Positions 34,683 to 44,235 of a stretch of DNA of 64,000 nt are shown in pieces. The stretch comes from Alphaproteobacteria bacterium (GTDB taxonomy: Bacteria > Pseudomonadota > Alphaproteobacteria > Rhodospirillales > Casp-alpha2), in contig JAJRRU010000039.1 of the NCBI GenBank assembly GCA_024279135.1, forward strand, positions 1 through 64,000. The letters run 5' to 3'. Each line of letters opens with the position of its first letter. Position 1 is the stretch's first letter. The notes beneath the pieces are model-generated. The model ran no database searches, was not told the origin of the DNA, and saw nothing but the letters and a program-made list of their open reading frames with translations. The translations under genes and the position numbers were made by a program.

Positions 34683-36761
34683 ATGAGCGAACGTGACCCC
34701 CGCTATGATGTTTTGTTTGAGCCGCTGAAAATCGGCCCCGTGACCGCAAAAAACCGGTTTTATCAGGTTCCCCATTGCACCGGCAGCGGCTGGCACCGGC
34801 CACGCATCCTGGCCGGATTGCGGGAAGTCAAAGCCGAAGGCGGCTGGGGCGTCATCTGCACAGAATATTGTTCCATCCACCCATCATCCGATGATGCCCC
34901 CTACCCCAGCGCATCATTGTGGGATGATGGCGATATCAAATCCCACTCCCTGATGACAGAAAAAGTCCACGCCCATGGCGCACTGGCCGGGGTCGAGCTC
35001 TGTATTGGTGGCTCACGGATGCCCAATCTTAGCAGCCGCGAGATTGCCCTCGGGGTGGTCAGCCAGCCCAACACGGATGGCAATCCTTTTCATACCCGTG
35101 CCATGGACCGGGCCGATATCCGCGATACCCGACGCTGGCACAGGAAGGCCGCGTTGCGTGCCAAACAGGCCGGATTTGATATCGTATACGTCTATGCCAC
35201 CCACGATTATCTGCTGTCCCAGTTTTTATGTAAGACCCTGAACACACGGACGGATGAATATGGCGGCAGCGTTGAAAACCGGGTTCGCCTGATCCGCGAA
35301 ATAATCGAGGACACCAAAGAGGCCGTCGGTGATACCATGGCCGTTGCCGTGCGGTTTTCAGCTGAAACCAATGGCCCTCACGGTGCCGGAGACGGCAACC
35401 CCATGCCGGGAGAAACCCGCGAAATGTTCGACATTATGGGCGAACTGCCGGACCTGTGGGATATCAATATTAATGATTATTCGCTTGAGATGGGTTTGTC
35501 ACGGTTCGTTCAGGAAGGCTCGCTGGAACCCTACATCTCCACCATCAAATCCATCACCAGCAAACCGGTGGTCAGCGTGGGTCGTTTCACCTCACCCGAT
35601 ACCATGGCATCGCAAATCAAGCGTGGCATTGTTGATTTTATCGGTGCGGCAAGACCGTCCATTGCCGATCCGTTCCTGCCCAAAAAGATTGAAGAAGGCC
35701 GACCGGAAGATATCCGCGAATGTATTGGCTGTAATATCTGTTATATGGGTGACAGTAAGGCCGTTCCCATCCGGTGCACCCAGAACCCCACCATAAGCGA
35801 AGAATGGCGGCGCGGTTGGCACCCTGAAAAAATTGCCGCCAAGGGTTCTGACTCAAAGGTTTTGATTATCGGGGCGGGACCATCCGGTCTGGAATGCGCC
35901 CGCGCACTGGGCCAGCGGGGTTATCCGGTGATGCTGGCCGAAGCCAGCCGTGAGCTTGGCGGGCGTGTCAGTCGAGAATCAAAATTACCGGGCTTGAGCG
36001 AATGGGCACGGGTTCGCGATTACCGGGTCCAGCAATTGGAAAAAATGGATAATGTGGAAATCTTCCGCGAGAGCCAGATGAACGATGGAGAAGTGCTTGA
36101 TGTAGCCGCCGATCACGTTGTCATCGCAACCGGGGCCACATGGCGCGCCGATGGGTTCGGTAATGCCAATCTGGGCGGCATTACTAATCTGGGACCGGTT
36201 GAGCAGATCTATACACCCGATGATATTATGGCCGGACGCATTCCGGACGGTCCCACCGTAATTTTCGACGACGATCATTATTACATGGCAACCGTCATTG
36301 CTGAACAGATCCGGGCCCGTGGTGTGCCGGTAACATTCGTGACACCGTCTGACATGGTATCGGAATGGGGTGGTCTTACCTATGACCGGTGGCGGGCCAG
36401 ATCCCGACTTATGGAGGCAGGTGTAGACATCATCACCGCCCACGACCTGGATAGCTGCAATGGTAGTGCGGCCACATTAAGGTGCACCTACAGCGGACAG
36501 GAAAAACAGATCGATTGTGAGGCCATTGTACTGGTCACGGCACGTACCCCCAATGATGGCCTTTATCAGGCCCTGATGCAGAAAATGGAAACCGGTATGG
36601 ACAACCCCTTACAATCGGTAAAACGTATCGGTGACTGTGAAGCGCCGGCTATTATCGCGGCGGCGGTTTTTTCGGGGCACCGGTATGCCCGCGAGCTGGA
36701 CGAAACCATTGATCGAGACAATCCACTAAAACATGACCGGGTATTTTTCGAGGACGGTTAG
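34683..36761 (+). CDS. Trimethylamine/histamine dehydrogenase-like iron-sulfur flavoprotein, paralogue 2
   Basis: Second amine dehydrogenase, 692 residues, 7 bp after the first. The ATG at 34683 follows GAGAGCC; a longer frame from 34584 lies inside paralogue 1. Architecture is identical: Cys32 for covalent FMN, cluster cysteines 347, 350, 353 and 365, catalytic Tyr171/His174. Pocket residues differ from paralogue 1: Tyr62 is retained, Trp264 of TMADH is Tyr266, Asp267 is Glu269 and Trp355 is Asp357. The two enzymes probably oxidise different amines or successive intermediates. Electrons would go to an electron-transferring flavoprotein, not encoded here. Confidence 0.9.
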   Translation: MSERDPRYDVLFEPLKIGPVTAKNRFYQVPHCTGSGWHRPRILAGLREVKAEGGWGVICTEYCSIHPSSDDAPYPSASLWDDGDIKSHSLMTEKVHAHGALAGVELCIGGSRMPNLSSREIALGVVSQPNTDGNPFHTRAMDRADIRDTRRWHRKAALRAKQAGFDIVYVYATHDYLLSQFLCKTLNTRTDEYGGSVENRVRLIREIIEDTKEAVGDTMAVAVRFSAETNGPHGAGDGNPMPGETREMFDIMGELPDLWDININDYSLEMGLSRFVQEGSLEPYISTIKSITSKPVVSVGRFTSPDTMASQIKRGIVDFIGAARPSIADPFLPKKIEEGRPEDIRECIGCNICYMGDSKAVPIRCTQNPTISEEWRRGWHPEKIAAKGSDSKVLIIGAGPSGLECARALGQRGYPVMLAEASRELGGRVSRESKLPGLSEWARVRDYRVQQLEKMDNVEIFRESQMNDGEVLDVAADHVVIATGATWRADGFGNANLGGITNLGPVEQIYTPDDIMAGRIPDGPTVIFDDDHYYMATVIAEQIRARGVPVTFVTPSDMVSEWGGLTYDRWRARSRLMEAGVDIITAHDLDSCNGSAATLRCTYSGQEKQIDCEAIVLVTARTPNDGLYQALMQKMETGMDNPLQSVKRIGDCEAPAIIAAAVFSGHRYARELDETIDRDNPLKHDRVFFEDG

Positions 36762-36813
36762 GCGTTCCGGTATTACATCAACATCGTATTTTCAAATTAT
36801 TGAGGTAAAAAAA

Positions 36814-38178
36814 ATGACTGAACAAACTGAAATCACACGCAATATTCATGAAATGGACAAACATTTCATCCATCCATGGGAGGATATAACCTCGATAGGA
36901 GAAGAACAACGGACCGTCGTCGTGCAAGGGGACGGTATCTACATCACCGATAGTGATGGCAACCGGTTGATCGATGGCCCCGGCGGCATGTGGTGCGTCA
37001 ATGTGGGCCATGGCCGGGAAGAAATAATCGAAGCCGTGACAAACCAGATGCGCTCGCTGAGCTATTTCTCACCCTGGTCAGAAACATCCTCCACCGCGGC
37101 GACCCTTGCCGGCAGGCTGGCGACCCTGTCGCCCGGCGATCTCAACAATGTATTTTTTACCACAGGCGGCTCCACGGCTGTGGATTCCGCGCTCAGGTTT
37201 GTGTTCTTTTACAATAACTGTCTGGGTCGCCCCGAGAAGAAACACATCATATCACGCGTCGGGGCCTATCATGGCAGCACCTATCTTTCGGCCTCCTGCG
37301 CGGGGAAAATGTCGGAAAAAGCCAATATGGATATGCTTGAAGACAGGGTGCATTTTCTATCAAACCCAAAACCCGGGGCACGTCCGGCGGGCATGACCGT
37401 GGAGGAATTTTGCACCGAGAAAGTTGCCGAACTGGAAAACAAATTACAGCAGATCGGACCGGACCGTGTCGCGGCCTTCATCGCAGAACCCGTTATGGGT
37501 TCCGGCGGTGTGATCATACCACCCGATGGTTATTTTAAAAAATGCCTGGAGGTTTGCCGGAAATATGACGTGCTGTTTATTGCTGATGAAGTTGTCACAT
37601 CCTTTGGCCGTCTGGGATATTATTTCGCCAGCGAAGATGTTTTCGATGTCCAGCCGGACCTGCTGACCACAGCCAAAGGGTTGACCTCAGGTTATCTTCC
37701 CATGGGGGCGTTGCTCATATCCGATCGTTTGATCGGTGAAATCAAGGCCACCAGTAACGAAGCAAAGAGCTTTTCAAACGGCTTCACCTATTAAGGCCAC
37801 CCGGTTTCGGCGGCAGCGGCACTGGCCAATCTGGACATTTTCGAACGCGATGGCCTGCTAGAACACGTACGCAACGTCGCCCCGTACTTCGAAAAACTGC
37901 TCATGGAACTGACCGAGCTGCCCGTGGTAAGCGAAGTAAGGGTTAAAGGCCTGATGGCCGGGGTCGAATGCACCCTGGATCCTGAAAACCCCAATGAAGA
38001 ACGCGACGCCAAATTCGCATCTGAGATTGACCGGATCTGTCAGAGCGAAGGTCTTCTATTACGCCCGGTATACAATACCTGTGTCATGTCACCCCCGCTG
38101 ACCATCACCGAACAACAGATCAAGGAGTTGGTCCGTATCCTGAAACTTGGTATCGAACAGGCCAGCGCCAATATTTAA
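36814..38178 (+). pseudogene. Class III aminotransferase interrupted by an in-frame TAA
   Basis: An omega-amino acid/putrescine-type PLP aminotransferase of about 454 codons. It starts at ATG 36814 after GAGG. The frame is open to TAA at 37792-37794 and then continues intact in the same frame to 38178. The stop falls at GFTY-stop-GHPVSAAAALANL, where the family has a Ser or Gln (TCA or CAA to TAA is one substitution). The upstream part has the PLP-lysine motif TTAKGLTSGYLPMGALLIS; the last 128 codons supply the C-terminal domain. No frameshift is present, so it is a young nonsense mutation, a sequencing error or readthrough. The gene would remove amino groups from products of the dehydrogenases. 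Confidence 0.88.
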
Positions 38179-38210
38179 AATATCTTTGATCTAACCTAGA
38201 AACATTCATA

Positions 38211-38259
38211 GTTCCGCAGTCGCCCATCACGCCACGCTACGACAAGGTGGCTGCGGAAC
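38211..38259. terminator. Large inverted repeat between converging genes
   Basis: GTTCCGCAG (38211-38219) pairs perfectly with CTGCGGAAC (38251-38259), and a nested GCCAC/GTGGC pair lies inside. It lies between the aminotransferase end (plus) and the aroE-like end (minus), where a bidirectional terminator is expected. There is no U-tract, so its efficiency is uncertain. Confidence 0.5.
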
Positions 38260-38309
38260 AGGCTTGAGCAGACCATAGATTTCTTTAAGGCGAAACTGAC
38301 ATAGCCCCG

Positions 38310-39215
38310 TCAGGATTTTACCAACTCGGCAAAAATTTTGATAAATCTGTCAGGGTTACCAGAAAGACTGGTGAACAGTTTGAACGCATGGACGGCTTGA
38401 AATACCGCCATCCCTGAACCCGCCATGGTGCGACAGCCCACCGCCCGTGCCTGAGCCAACAGTTCTGTTTCCAGGGGGAAATAGACGATATCGGCGACCC
38501 ACATTTCAGGGCTAAGGAATTCCACTGGGAAAGCCGTACCGGGGTAGTCTGCCATACCTACTGGCGTGGCATTGACAATACCGTTCAGTGTGGCGGCCAT
38601 CGCACCGTCTAGAACCGCAAGGCTTTGAATGTCTGCCTGAGGATAATGAGGTTGCATTTTGCTCACCAGAGCTTCGGCCTGATTGATGTCGCGATCAAAT
38701 ATTAGCAGCTCCCGCACGCCGCATTCGGCAAGACCAAAAGCCACCGCACAACCGGCCCCACCAGCCCCTAACAGCAAAACCCGGTCCTTGGGTGCATGGC
38801 TTAAATCTCTGGCAAAGCTAGCGGAAAATCCGGAAAAATCAGTATTGCAACCCGTTCTTTCCCCTTCGCTGAATACCACGGTGTTGACCGCACCCAAATT
38901 ACGGGCATCCTGGGATATATGATCGAGATGATCCAGTATTTCGACCTTGTAAGGATGCGTAATATTCAATCCCACATATCCAGCGCGCTGGGTTTCTTTG
39001 ACGATTTCCCTTAATGATTTGTCTCGCCAGGCATCTGTATTTGTATCAAATAAATCATAGATAAAATTGAGCCCATGGGCCCGGCCCTCGGCTTCATGCA
39101 TTGCCGGGGTAATAGAGTGCAAAATGCCTTTGCCGATGAGGCCAGCGCGCAATGGGTTGGGCTGTGTCAAAGTGGCACCCGTTAGCCCTGATACCCGAAC
39201 ATTCGGGGCAGCCAC
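38310..39215 (-). CDS. Shikimate/quinate dehydrogenase-like oxidoreductase (AroE family)
   Basis: NAD(P)-dependent oxidoreductase of up to 301 residues. Family residues are visible: GLNITHPYKVEI with the catalytic Lys, GAVNTVVF, GCNTDFSGF with the catalytic Asp, and the glycine-rich LLLGAGGAGCAVAFGLAECG. The substrate loop reads HSITPAMHEAEG, where AroE usually has HSxSPxMHN, suggesting a modified substrate. The frame starts at GTG 39215 inside the TRAP gene, but a TTG at 39170 is an alternative. It is last in a TRAP operon, so a catabolic role in shikimate, quinate or a related hydroxy acid is more likely than aromatic biosynthesis. Confidence 0.85.
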   Translation of the reverse strand: MAAPNVRVSGLTGATLTQPNPLRAGLIGKGILHSITPAMHEAEGRAHGLNFIYDLFDTNTDAWRDKSLREIVKETQRAGYVGLNITHPYKVEILDHLDHISQDARNLGAVNTVVFSEGERTGCNTDFSGFSASFARDLSHAPKDRVLLLGAGGAGCAVAFGLAECGVRELLIFDRDINQAEALVSKMQPHYPQADIQSLAVLDGAMAATLNGIVNATPVGMADYPGTAFPVEFLSPEMWVADIVYFPLETELLAQARAVGCRTMAGSGMAVFQAVHAFKLFTSLSGNPDRFIKIFAELVKS

Positions 39216-40477
39216 AAGACAATGTCCGGTATCAGAATGAGCAATAATAATGAAGCTATGAGTACGGCCAGAAAACCCCAGATTTCGGAAATGATCTCGC
39301 CCAGGGGGATGTTAGAGACCGCGTTGATCACAAACAGCAAAATTCCGTAAGGCGGGGTAATCAGGCCGATCATGGAGTTCACCACGGCGACCACGCCAAA
39401 ATGGACAAGGTCAATGCCAAGCTCGCGACAAGTCGGCAGAAACAACGGCAGGATCACCAGAATAATGGTTGTCGCATCGAGTACACACCCAAGCAACAAC
39501 AATAATACATTGACACCCAGCAGGAATACCAGCGGATGAACATCCAGCCCGACCAGCTCACTGGCCAGCATGTTTGGGATATTCTCCGACGCTACAATAT
39601 AATTCATGACCAGCGCCCCGCCGATCACCAGACCGACAGCCGCCGAGGACCGGACACTTTCGACCAGAATATTATAGAGGCTTGAAAAACTGAGCGCACG
39701 ATAGAAAAAAGCCGCCAGTACCAATGCGTAAGCCGCCGCCACGGCTGCGGCTTCGGTAGGTGTGGTAACCCCGCCATAAATGCCATAGAGCAGAATAGCG
39801 GGCATCAACAGGGCCGGGAAGGCATTGAGTGTATGGCCGGGTATCTCACGTATGGGAACCGCCGTTTCCTGGGCAAAGCCTCTTTTTGTTGCAATGACAT
39901 AATTCAACGTCATCAACGCAGCGCCAATGACAAAGCCGGGAATAATCCCGCCCAGAAACAGATACCCGATGGAGGAATTTGAGATCAGCGCGTAGAGCAC
40001 CATGGGAATGGATGGCGGGATTATCGGACCGATCACCGCTGAGGCCGCCGTAATGGCCGCGGCATATCCCGCCGGATACCGATCCCCTTTGGTCATCATA
40101 TTGATGATAATTTTTCCAATGCCCGCCGCATCGGCTATGGCCGAACCCGACATGCCCGAAAAAATCAGCGAGGCGACAACATTCACATGCCCCAGCCCGC
40201 CCCGGAAACGGCCGACCGTAACCACACAAAAGTTTAATAACCGCTCGGATATGGTCCCGGCATTCATAATATTGGCCGCAACGATAAATAACGGCACGGC
40301 CAACAGAATGAAGCTCGAATACAGACCCTGTAAGATCTGCTCACCGGCCAGCGCGATATCCTGAGCCCCCGCGATAAGGTAGACGATGGTCGATATTATT
40401 ATTGAAAATGCGATAGGGGTTCCGATGCCAGCCAGAAAAAACAGGCTGATCAGAAAAAAAATAAATTCAGGACTCAT
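39182..40477 (-). CDS. TRAP transporter large permease (DctM type)
   Basis: Inner-membrane permease of 431 residues with about twelve transmembrane segments. DctM hallmarks are LFIVAANIMNAGTISERLLN, FSGMSGSAIADAAGIGKII and ITAASAVIGPIIPPSIPMVL. It overlaps the preceding small subunit by 11 bp and the aroE-like gene downstream by up to 34 bp. It uses an ion gradient together with the periplasmic receptor encoded first in the operon. Confidence 0.96.
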   Translation of the reverse strand: MSPEFIFFLISLFFLAGIGTPIAFSIIISTIVYLIAGAQDIALAGEQILQGLYSSFILLAVPLFIVAANIMNAGTISERLLNFCVVTVGRFRGGLGHVNVVASLIFSGMSGSAIADAAGIGKIIINMMTKGDRYPAGYAAAITAASAVIGPIIPPSIPMVLYALISNSSIGYLFLGGIIPGFVIGAALMTLNYVIATKRGFAQETAVPIREIPGHTLNAFPALLMPAILLYGIYGGVTTPTEAAAVAAAYALVLAAFFYRALSFSSLYNILVESVRSSAAVGLVIGGALVMNYIVASENIPNMLASELVGLDVHPLVFLLGVNVLLLLLGCVLDATTIILVILPLFLPTCRELGIDLVHFGVVAVVNSMIGLITPPYGILLFVINAVSNIPLGEIISEIWGFLAVLIASLLLLILIPDIVLWLPRMFGYQG

Positions 40478-40976
40478 TTTTTACCCCGTTCGAATGACCG
40501 CGATGGTCCGGGTCTCCATGGCGCACAACCAGGAAAAATCTGTAGGCATAGGTCAAAACAACGGCAATGACGAATACGGCATAAATGCTGAAAACCAGAT
40601 TGAGGGGGATCGCCAGAATGGCACTTTTCTTGATTTTCAGAAAATCGATATAATCCCAGGTGGGATACAGCGATATGGCAAAACCGATAGCGATGGCCGC
40701 CGATGTTATCAGGGCAAATATGCGGCGCAGGCCGGGGCGAACGGATAAATAGAGCACATCAAAGGTCACATGGTCCTTGTGACGCACCACGAAGGCATTG
40801 CCCCAGAATACAATCCACACCCACAATGTCAGGCAAAGCTCTAACGTCCAGCCGATAGGCGAAACAAGGATATAGCGGGAAAAAATCTGCAGGATAAAAG
40901 TCAGGAACATGGCGGCAAGCATTGCCGCCGCCACGCCTTCGGCCCCCTTATGCAGCCACCCTATTATGGACTTCAT
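40467..40976 (-). CDS. TRAP transporter small permease (DctQ type)
   Basis: Small membrane subunit of 169 residues with four transmembrane segments. The family segment LCLTLWVWIVFWGNAFVVRH is followed by KDHVTFDVLYLSV. It follows the receptor gene after 28 bp and overlaps the large permease by 11 bp. Confidence 0.94.
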   Translation of the reverse strand: MKSIIGWLHKGAEGVAAAMLAAMFLTFILQIFSRYILVSPIGWTLELCLTLWVWIVFWGNAFVVRHKDHVTFDVLYLSVRPGLRRIFALITSAAIAIGFAISLYPTWDYIDFLKIKKSAILAIPLNLVFSIYAVFVIAVVLTYAYRFFLVVRHGDPDHRGHSNGVKNES

Positions 40977-41004
40977 GAAAAAGGCCTCACTTTACGGAAC
41001 GCTT

Positions 41005-41997
41005 TTAAAGCGCGTTGACCCGATCGAGTAATCCTTTAGGCCAGTCTTTGGCGAAGTCCGATTTCAGATACATACCCTGCACACGATCACGGAACGCATT
41101 AAGATCGGGCTCATAAATATTCAGACCCTGTTCTTTCAGGAAGCTGACAAGGCTTTTTTCTTTTTCCAACTGATTATTGCGGCCAAATTCAGAGGCATCA
41201 TCAGCAGCTTTCTGGATGGTGTCCTGTTGTGATTTTGACATGGAATCCCAGACTTTCTTGGAAAACGCAATATAGTTCAGATCGACCAGATGAGAGGTCA
41301 GAATAATCTGCTTGGTCACTTCATAGAACTTGGCATCGACAACGGTCGGCAATGGATTGTCCTGACCATCAACGGCACCTGTCTGAAGGGCGGTATAAAC
41401 CTCGGTGAAGGCCATGGGGGTCGGGTTGGCACCAAGAGCCTTGCCGAGGAACTGCCATGCATCCGTACCCGGCATACGCAGATTTACACCCGCCAGATCT
41501 TCCGGTTTCATGACTTTTTTATCTGAACGCAGATTTACATGCCGACGACCAAGATACATAACTGAAAGCAATTTGACGTTGAGTTCGTCTTCGACCTTTT
41601 TCTTGAATGAATCCATCAGGGAATCATTAAACACGGCAACCTGATGGGCCGCATCGCGGTGCACATAACCGGCAGTAAAAATCGAGAATTCAGGGAAGAA
41701 CACGGCCAGTTCCTGGGCAGAGGTGATGCTCATTTCCAAGTTTCCACGGGCGATAGCCTCAAGTTCGGTACCTTGCTTGAACAGTGAAGCATTCCAATGG
41801 GGTTCAAATTCGGCAAATCCAGATACTGCCGGGCCAAACCGCTCCATGAGAGCGACCGCGCGCTGATCGGTTGCTGAACTGGGTGAAGAAAGGCGAAGCT
41901 TTATTTTATCGGCTAAAGCAATATTGCTTGCCGTGCTGGCTAACATAAAAGCAGCAATTGCTGAGAATATCGTACGTCGTGTCATCGTAAATGGCAT
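41005..41997 (-). CDS. TRAP transporter solute-binding protein (DctP type)
   Basis: Periplasmic receptor of 330 residues; the signal peptide ends near ALA-DKIKLRLS. The GGGAGAG ribosome site supports the ATG at 41997. The conserved carboxylate-binding Arg is in GVNLRMPGTDAW, and TALQTGAVDGQDNPLPTVVD is the usual signature. It heads a four-gene operon with the two permeases and an AroE-like dehydrogenase, so the ligand is probably a hydroxylated organic acid. It is divergent from a Gfo/Idh/MocA gene. Confidence 0.95.
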   Translation of the reverse strand: MPFTMTRRTIFSAIAAFMLASTASNIALADKIKLRLSSPSSATDQRAVALMERFGPAVSGFAEFEPHWNASLFKQGTELEAIARGNLEMSITSAQELAVFFPEFSIFTAGYVHRDAAHQVAVFNDSLMDSFKKKVEDELNVKLLSVMYLGRRHVNLRSDKKVMKPEDLAGVNLRMPGTDAWQFLGKALGANPTPMAFTEVYTALQTGAVDGQDNPLPTVVDAKFYEVTKQIILTSHLVDLNYIAFSKKVWDSMSKSQQDTIQKAADDASEFGRNNQLEKEKSLVSFLKEQGLNIYEPDLNAFRDRVQGMYLKSDFAKDWPKGLLDRVNAL

Positions 41998-42215
41998 GTT
42001 ATCTCTCCCTGTTAAACTATTTGAACCTTCTTATATTTAAAGGCTGTCAACAGACCTTACATAGTTTTTATCAAATTTCAATATACAGAATTGGTTATGG
42101 GGAATTTACAATTTTATTACCCTGAGACATTTAATCTTGTATTTCATATGCTGTGCGGAATATATGATAAAAAGACGTCCACGCAATAGGTTGAGAACAT
42201 GGGGCCAATACATTC

Positions 42216-43265
42216 ATGAACGATAAATTACACATCGCCATCGCCGGTGCCGGTCTCATCGGTCGTCGTCATATCGAGGCCATTGATGGTGTCGAGGCTG
42301 TTATGGTGGCCTGCATCGTTGATCCGTCGCAAGACGCCCAGGGTTACGCAAAACAGATAGATATTCCCTGGTTTCCATCCCTTACCGAGATGTTTACCCG
42401 ATCAGAAGTCCATGGGGTGATCCTGGCGACTCCCAACCAGGTTCATGTGGAAAATGCCCTTGAATGTATCGCCCATAGATGCCCCGTATTAGTTGAAAAG
42501 CCCATTGCAAGCAATGTTGCCGATGCAGAAATACTGGTACAGGCCGCCCAAACAGCCGGCGTCCCCTTACTCACCGGCCACCATCGCCGCCACAATGGGC
42601 TCATAAAAAAGGCCAAAAGGCTCATCGAAGACGGCACGCTCGGTTCCATTGTTTCGGTTCAGGGCACCTGCTGGTTCCATAAACCGGATGACTATTTTGA
42701 TGTTGACTGGCGACGCGAACCGGGGGCGGGCCCGGTTTTTATCAACCTGATACACGATATTGATTTATTGCGACACCTGTGCGGAGATATTGTCAGCATC
42801 CAGGCCCTGGAATCCAGTGCTGTGCGCGGCTATAGTGTCGAGGATACCGCCGCAGTTCTGCTGCGTTTTAGAAATGGCGCACTGGGTACGATCAATATTT
42901 CCGATACGGTTGTCGCACCGTGGAGCTGGGAATTAACGGCGTCAGAAAATCCGGCTTACCCGGAAACATCAGAGTCCTGTTATATGATTGGTGGCACCCG
43001 GGCCTCTTTGTCCCTGCCCCATTTAACCTTGTGGCAACATGAGGGACAGCGCAGCTGGTGGTCGCCCATATCCGGCACGAAAATAGCCGTCGATCCGGAC
43101 GATAAGGTAGATCCGCTGATAGCCCAGATCCAGCAGTTCGCAGCCGTCATCCGGGGCGAACAGCCTCCCCTTGTCTCCGGCGAGGATGGCCTGGAAACAT
43201 TGCGTATAATCGAGGCCGTGAAACAGGCTGCTTTAAGTGGCGAGACCGTTAAACTTGAGACATGA
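42216..43265 (+). CDS. Gfo/Idh/MocA family oxidoreductase
   Basis: NAD(P)-dependent sugar or inositol dehydrogenase of 349 residues. The Rossmann fold shows IAIAGAGLIGRRHIEAI; the catalytic motif is PVLVEKPIASN with the Lys of EKP; the C-terminal domain contains FINLIHDIDLLRHLCGD. The ribosome site is weak (GGGGCC, 10 bases away). The gene converges with the PfkB kinase gene and overlaps its 3' end by 17 bp. It may act with the LacI-regulated carbohydrate genes on the other strand or with the TRAP/AroE operon. Confidence 0.92.
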   Translation: MNDKLHIAIAGAGLIGRRHIEAIDGVEAVMVACIVDPSQDAQGYAKQIDIPWFPSLTEMFTRSEVHGVILATPNQVHVENALECIAHRCPVLVEKPIASNVADAEILVQAAQTAGVPLLTGHHRRHNGLIKKAKRLIEDGTLGSIVSVQGTCWFHKPDDYFDVDWRREPGAGPVFINLIHDIDLLRHLCGDIVSIQALESSAVRGYSVEDTAAVLLRFRNGALGTINISDTVVAPWSWELTASENPAYPETSESCYMIGGTRASLSLPHLTLWQHEGQRSWWSPISGTKIAVDPDDKVDPLIAQIQQFAAVIRGEQPPLVSGEDGLETLRIIEAVKQAALSGETVKLET

Positions 43266-44178
43266 ATTGCTGTATGTCCTCGAAGGACGGTATTGATGCC
43301 TGGGCACCCTGGCGCGTAACGGACAGGGCGGCGGCGGCCTGAGCGAACGTAACAGCGTTTTCCAGAGCCTCACCCGCACTGAGCCGGGCAGCCAGGGCAC
43401 CGGCAAAAGTATCACCGGCCGCGGTGCTGTCGAGCGGAGTAACTGTAAATCCGGGTATGAGGGCACCTGAGCCCGCCTGGCTGAGCCAGACACCTTTGGC
43501 ACCGAGCGTGATCAGAACTTTCCCGGCACCAGCACCATGCAGAATTTGCGCTGTTTCATCCCATGGGGTATCTGATTTAACAGTCGTACCGGCAATGCTG
43601 GCGGCTTCCGTCTCGTTCACAATCAGGATATCCACACCATGCAGCAGGCCGGTCGTGATGCCGGACGCCGGAGCAGGATTCCAGATTACCTGAACCGCGC
43701 GGGATTTTGCCGCTTTTATGGCGCACAAGCTCGTTTCCAGTGGAATTTCGTTTTGCAGGAGCAGTAGCCCCGCGCCATCAAAAGCGCTTTCGGCGCTTTG
43801 CAGCATTTGAGGCGATAACAAACCGTTGGCACCCCCATTGACCACGATTTCATTTTCACCGGCACCATTAACCAAAATAACCGCCGTGCCGCTTGGTTCG
43901 CCTTCAAGACACCACACCCACTCGGTATGGATATCAGCCTGGCTGAGTTCCTCTTTGTAGGCCATACCAAAAGCATCAGTGCCCAGACAGGCAATCATGG
44001 TTACCTGGCCACCGGAACGCGCCGCAGCGATGGCCTGGTTGGCCCCCTTGCCGCCTGAATTGGAGAAGGCAGCCAGAGAAAATATGGTTTCGCCGGGCCG
44101 TGGAAATTCCGTCACCCGGTACGCAAGATCGTTGTTGATGCTGCCGACGACGACAATTTGTCCGGATGGTTCAGTCAT
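43249..44178 (-). CDS. PfkB-family carbohydrate kinase (ribokinase-like)
   Basis: Sugar kinase of 309 residues. I choose the Met at 44178, preceded by AAGG 8 bases upstream. PfkB signatures are present: SNSGGKGANQAIAAARSGGQ near the N-terminus and DSTAAGDTFAGALAARLSAG with the catalytic Asp near the C-terminus. It phosphorylates a sugar or sugar derivative with ATP. It is last in the minus-strand carbohydrate set, 57 bp after the DapA-like gene. Confidence 0.93.
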   Translation of the reverse strand: MTEPSGQIVVVGSINNDLAYRVTEFPRPGETIFSLAAFSNSGGKGANQAIAAARSGGQVTMIACLGTDAFGMAYKEELSQADIHTEWVWCLEGEPSGTAVILVNGAGENEIVVNGGANGLLSPQMLQSAESAFDGAGLLLLQNEIPLETSLCAIKAAKSRAVQVIWNPAPASGITTGLLHGVDILIVNETEAASIAGTTVKSDTPWDETAQILHGAGAGKVLITLGAKGVWLSQAGSGALIPGFTVTPLDSTAAGDTFAGALAARLSAGEALENAVTFAQAAAALSVTRQGAQASIPSFEDIQQFMSQV

Positions 44179-44235
44179 ATCTCTAACCTTGTTATTGAGC
44201 ACACGGGGAACCCTGTGCCTGCCTGCTGCAGGCTG

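Noticed and set aside
37792-37794. Recoding of the aminotransferase stop as pyrrolysine or selenocysteine
   Set aside because: The codon is TAA, not TAG or TGA, and no recoding element is visible.
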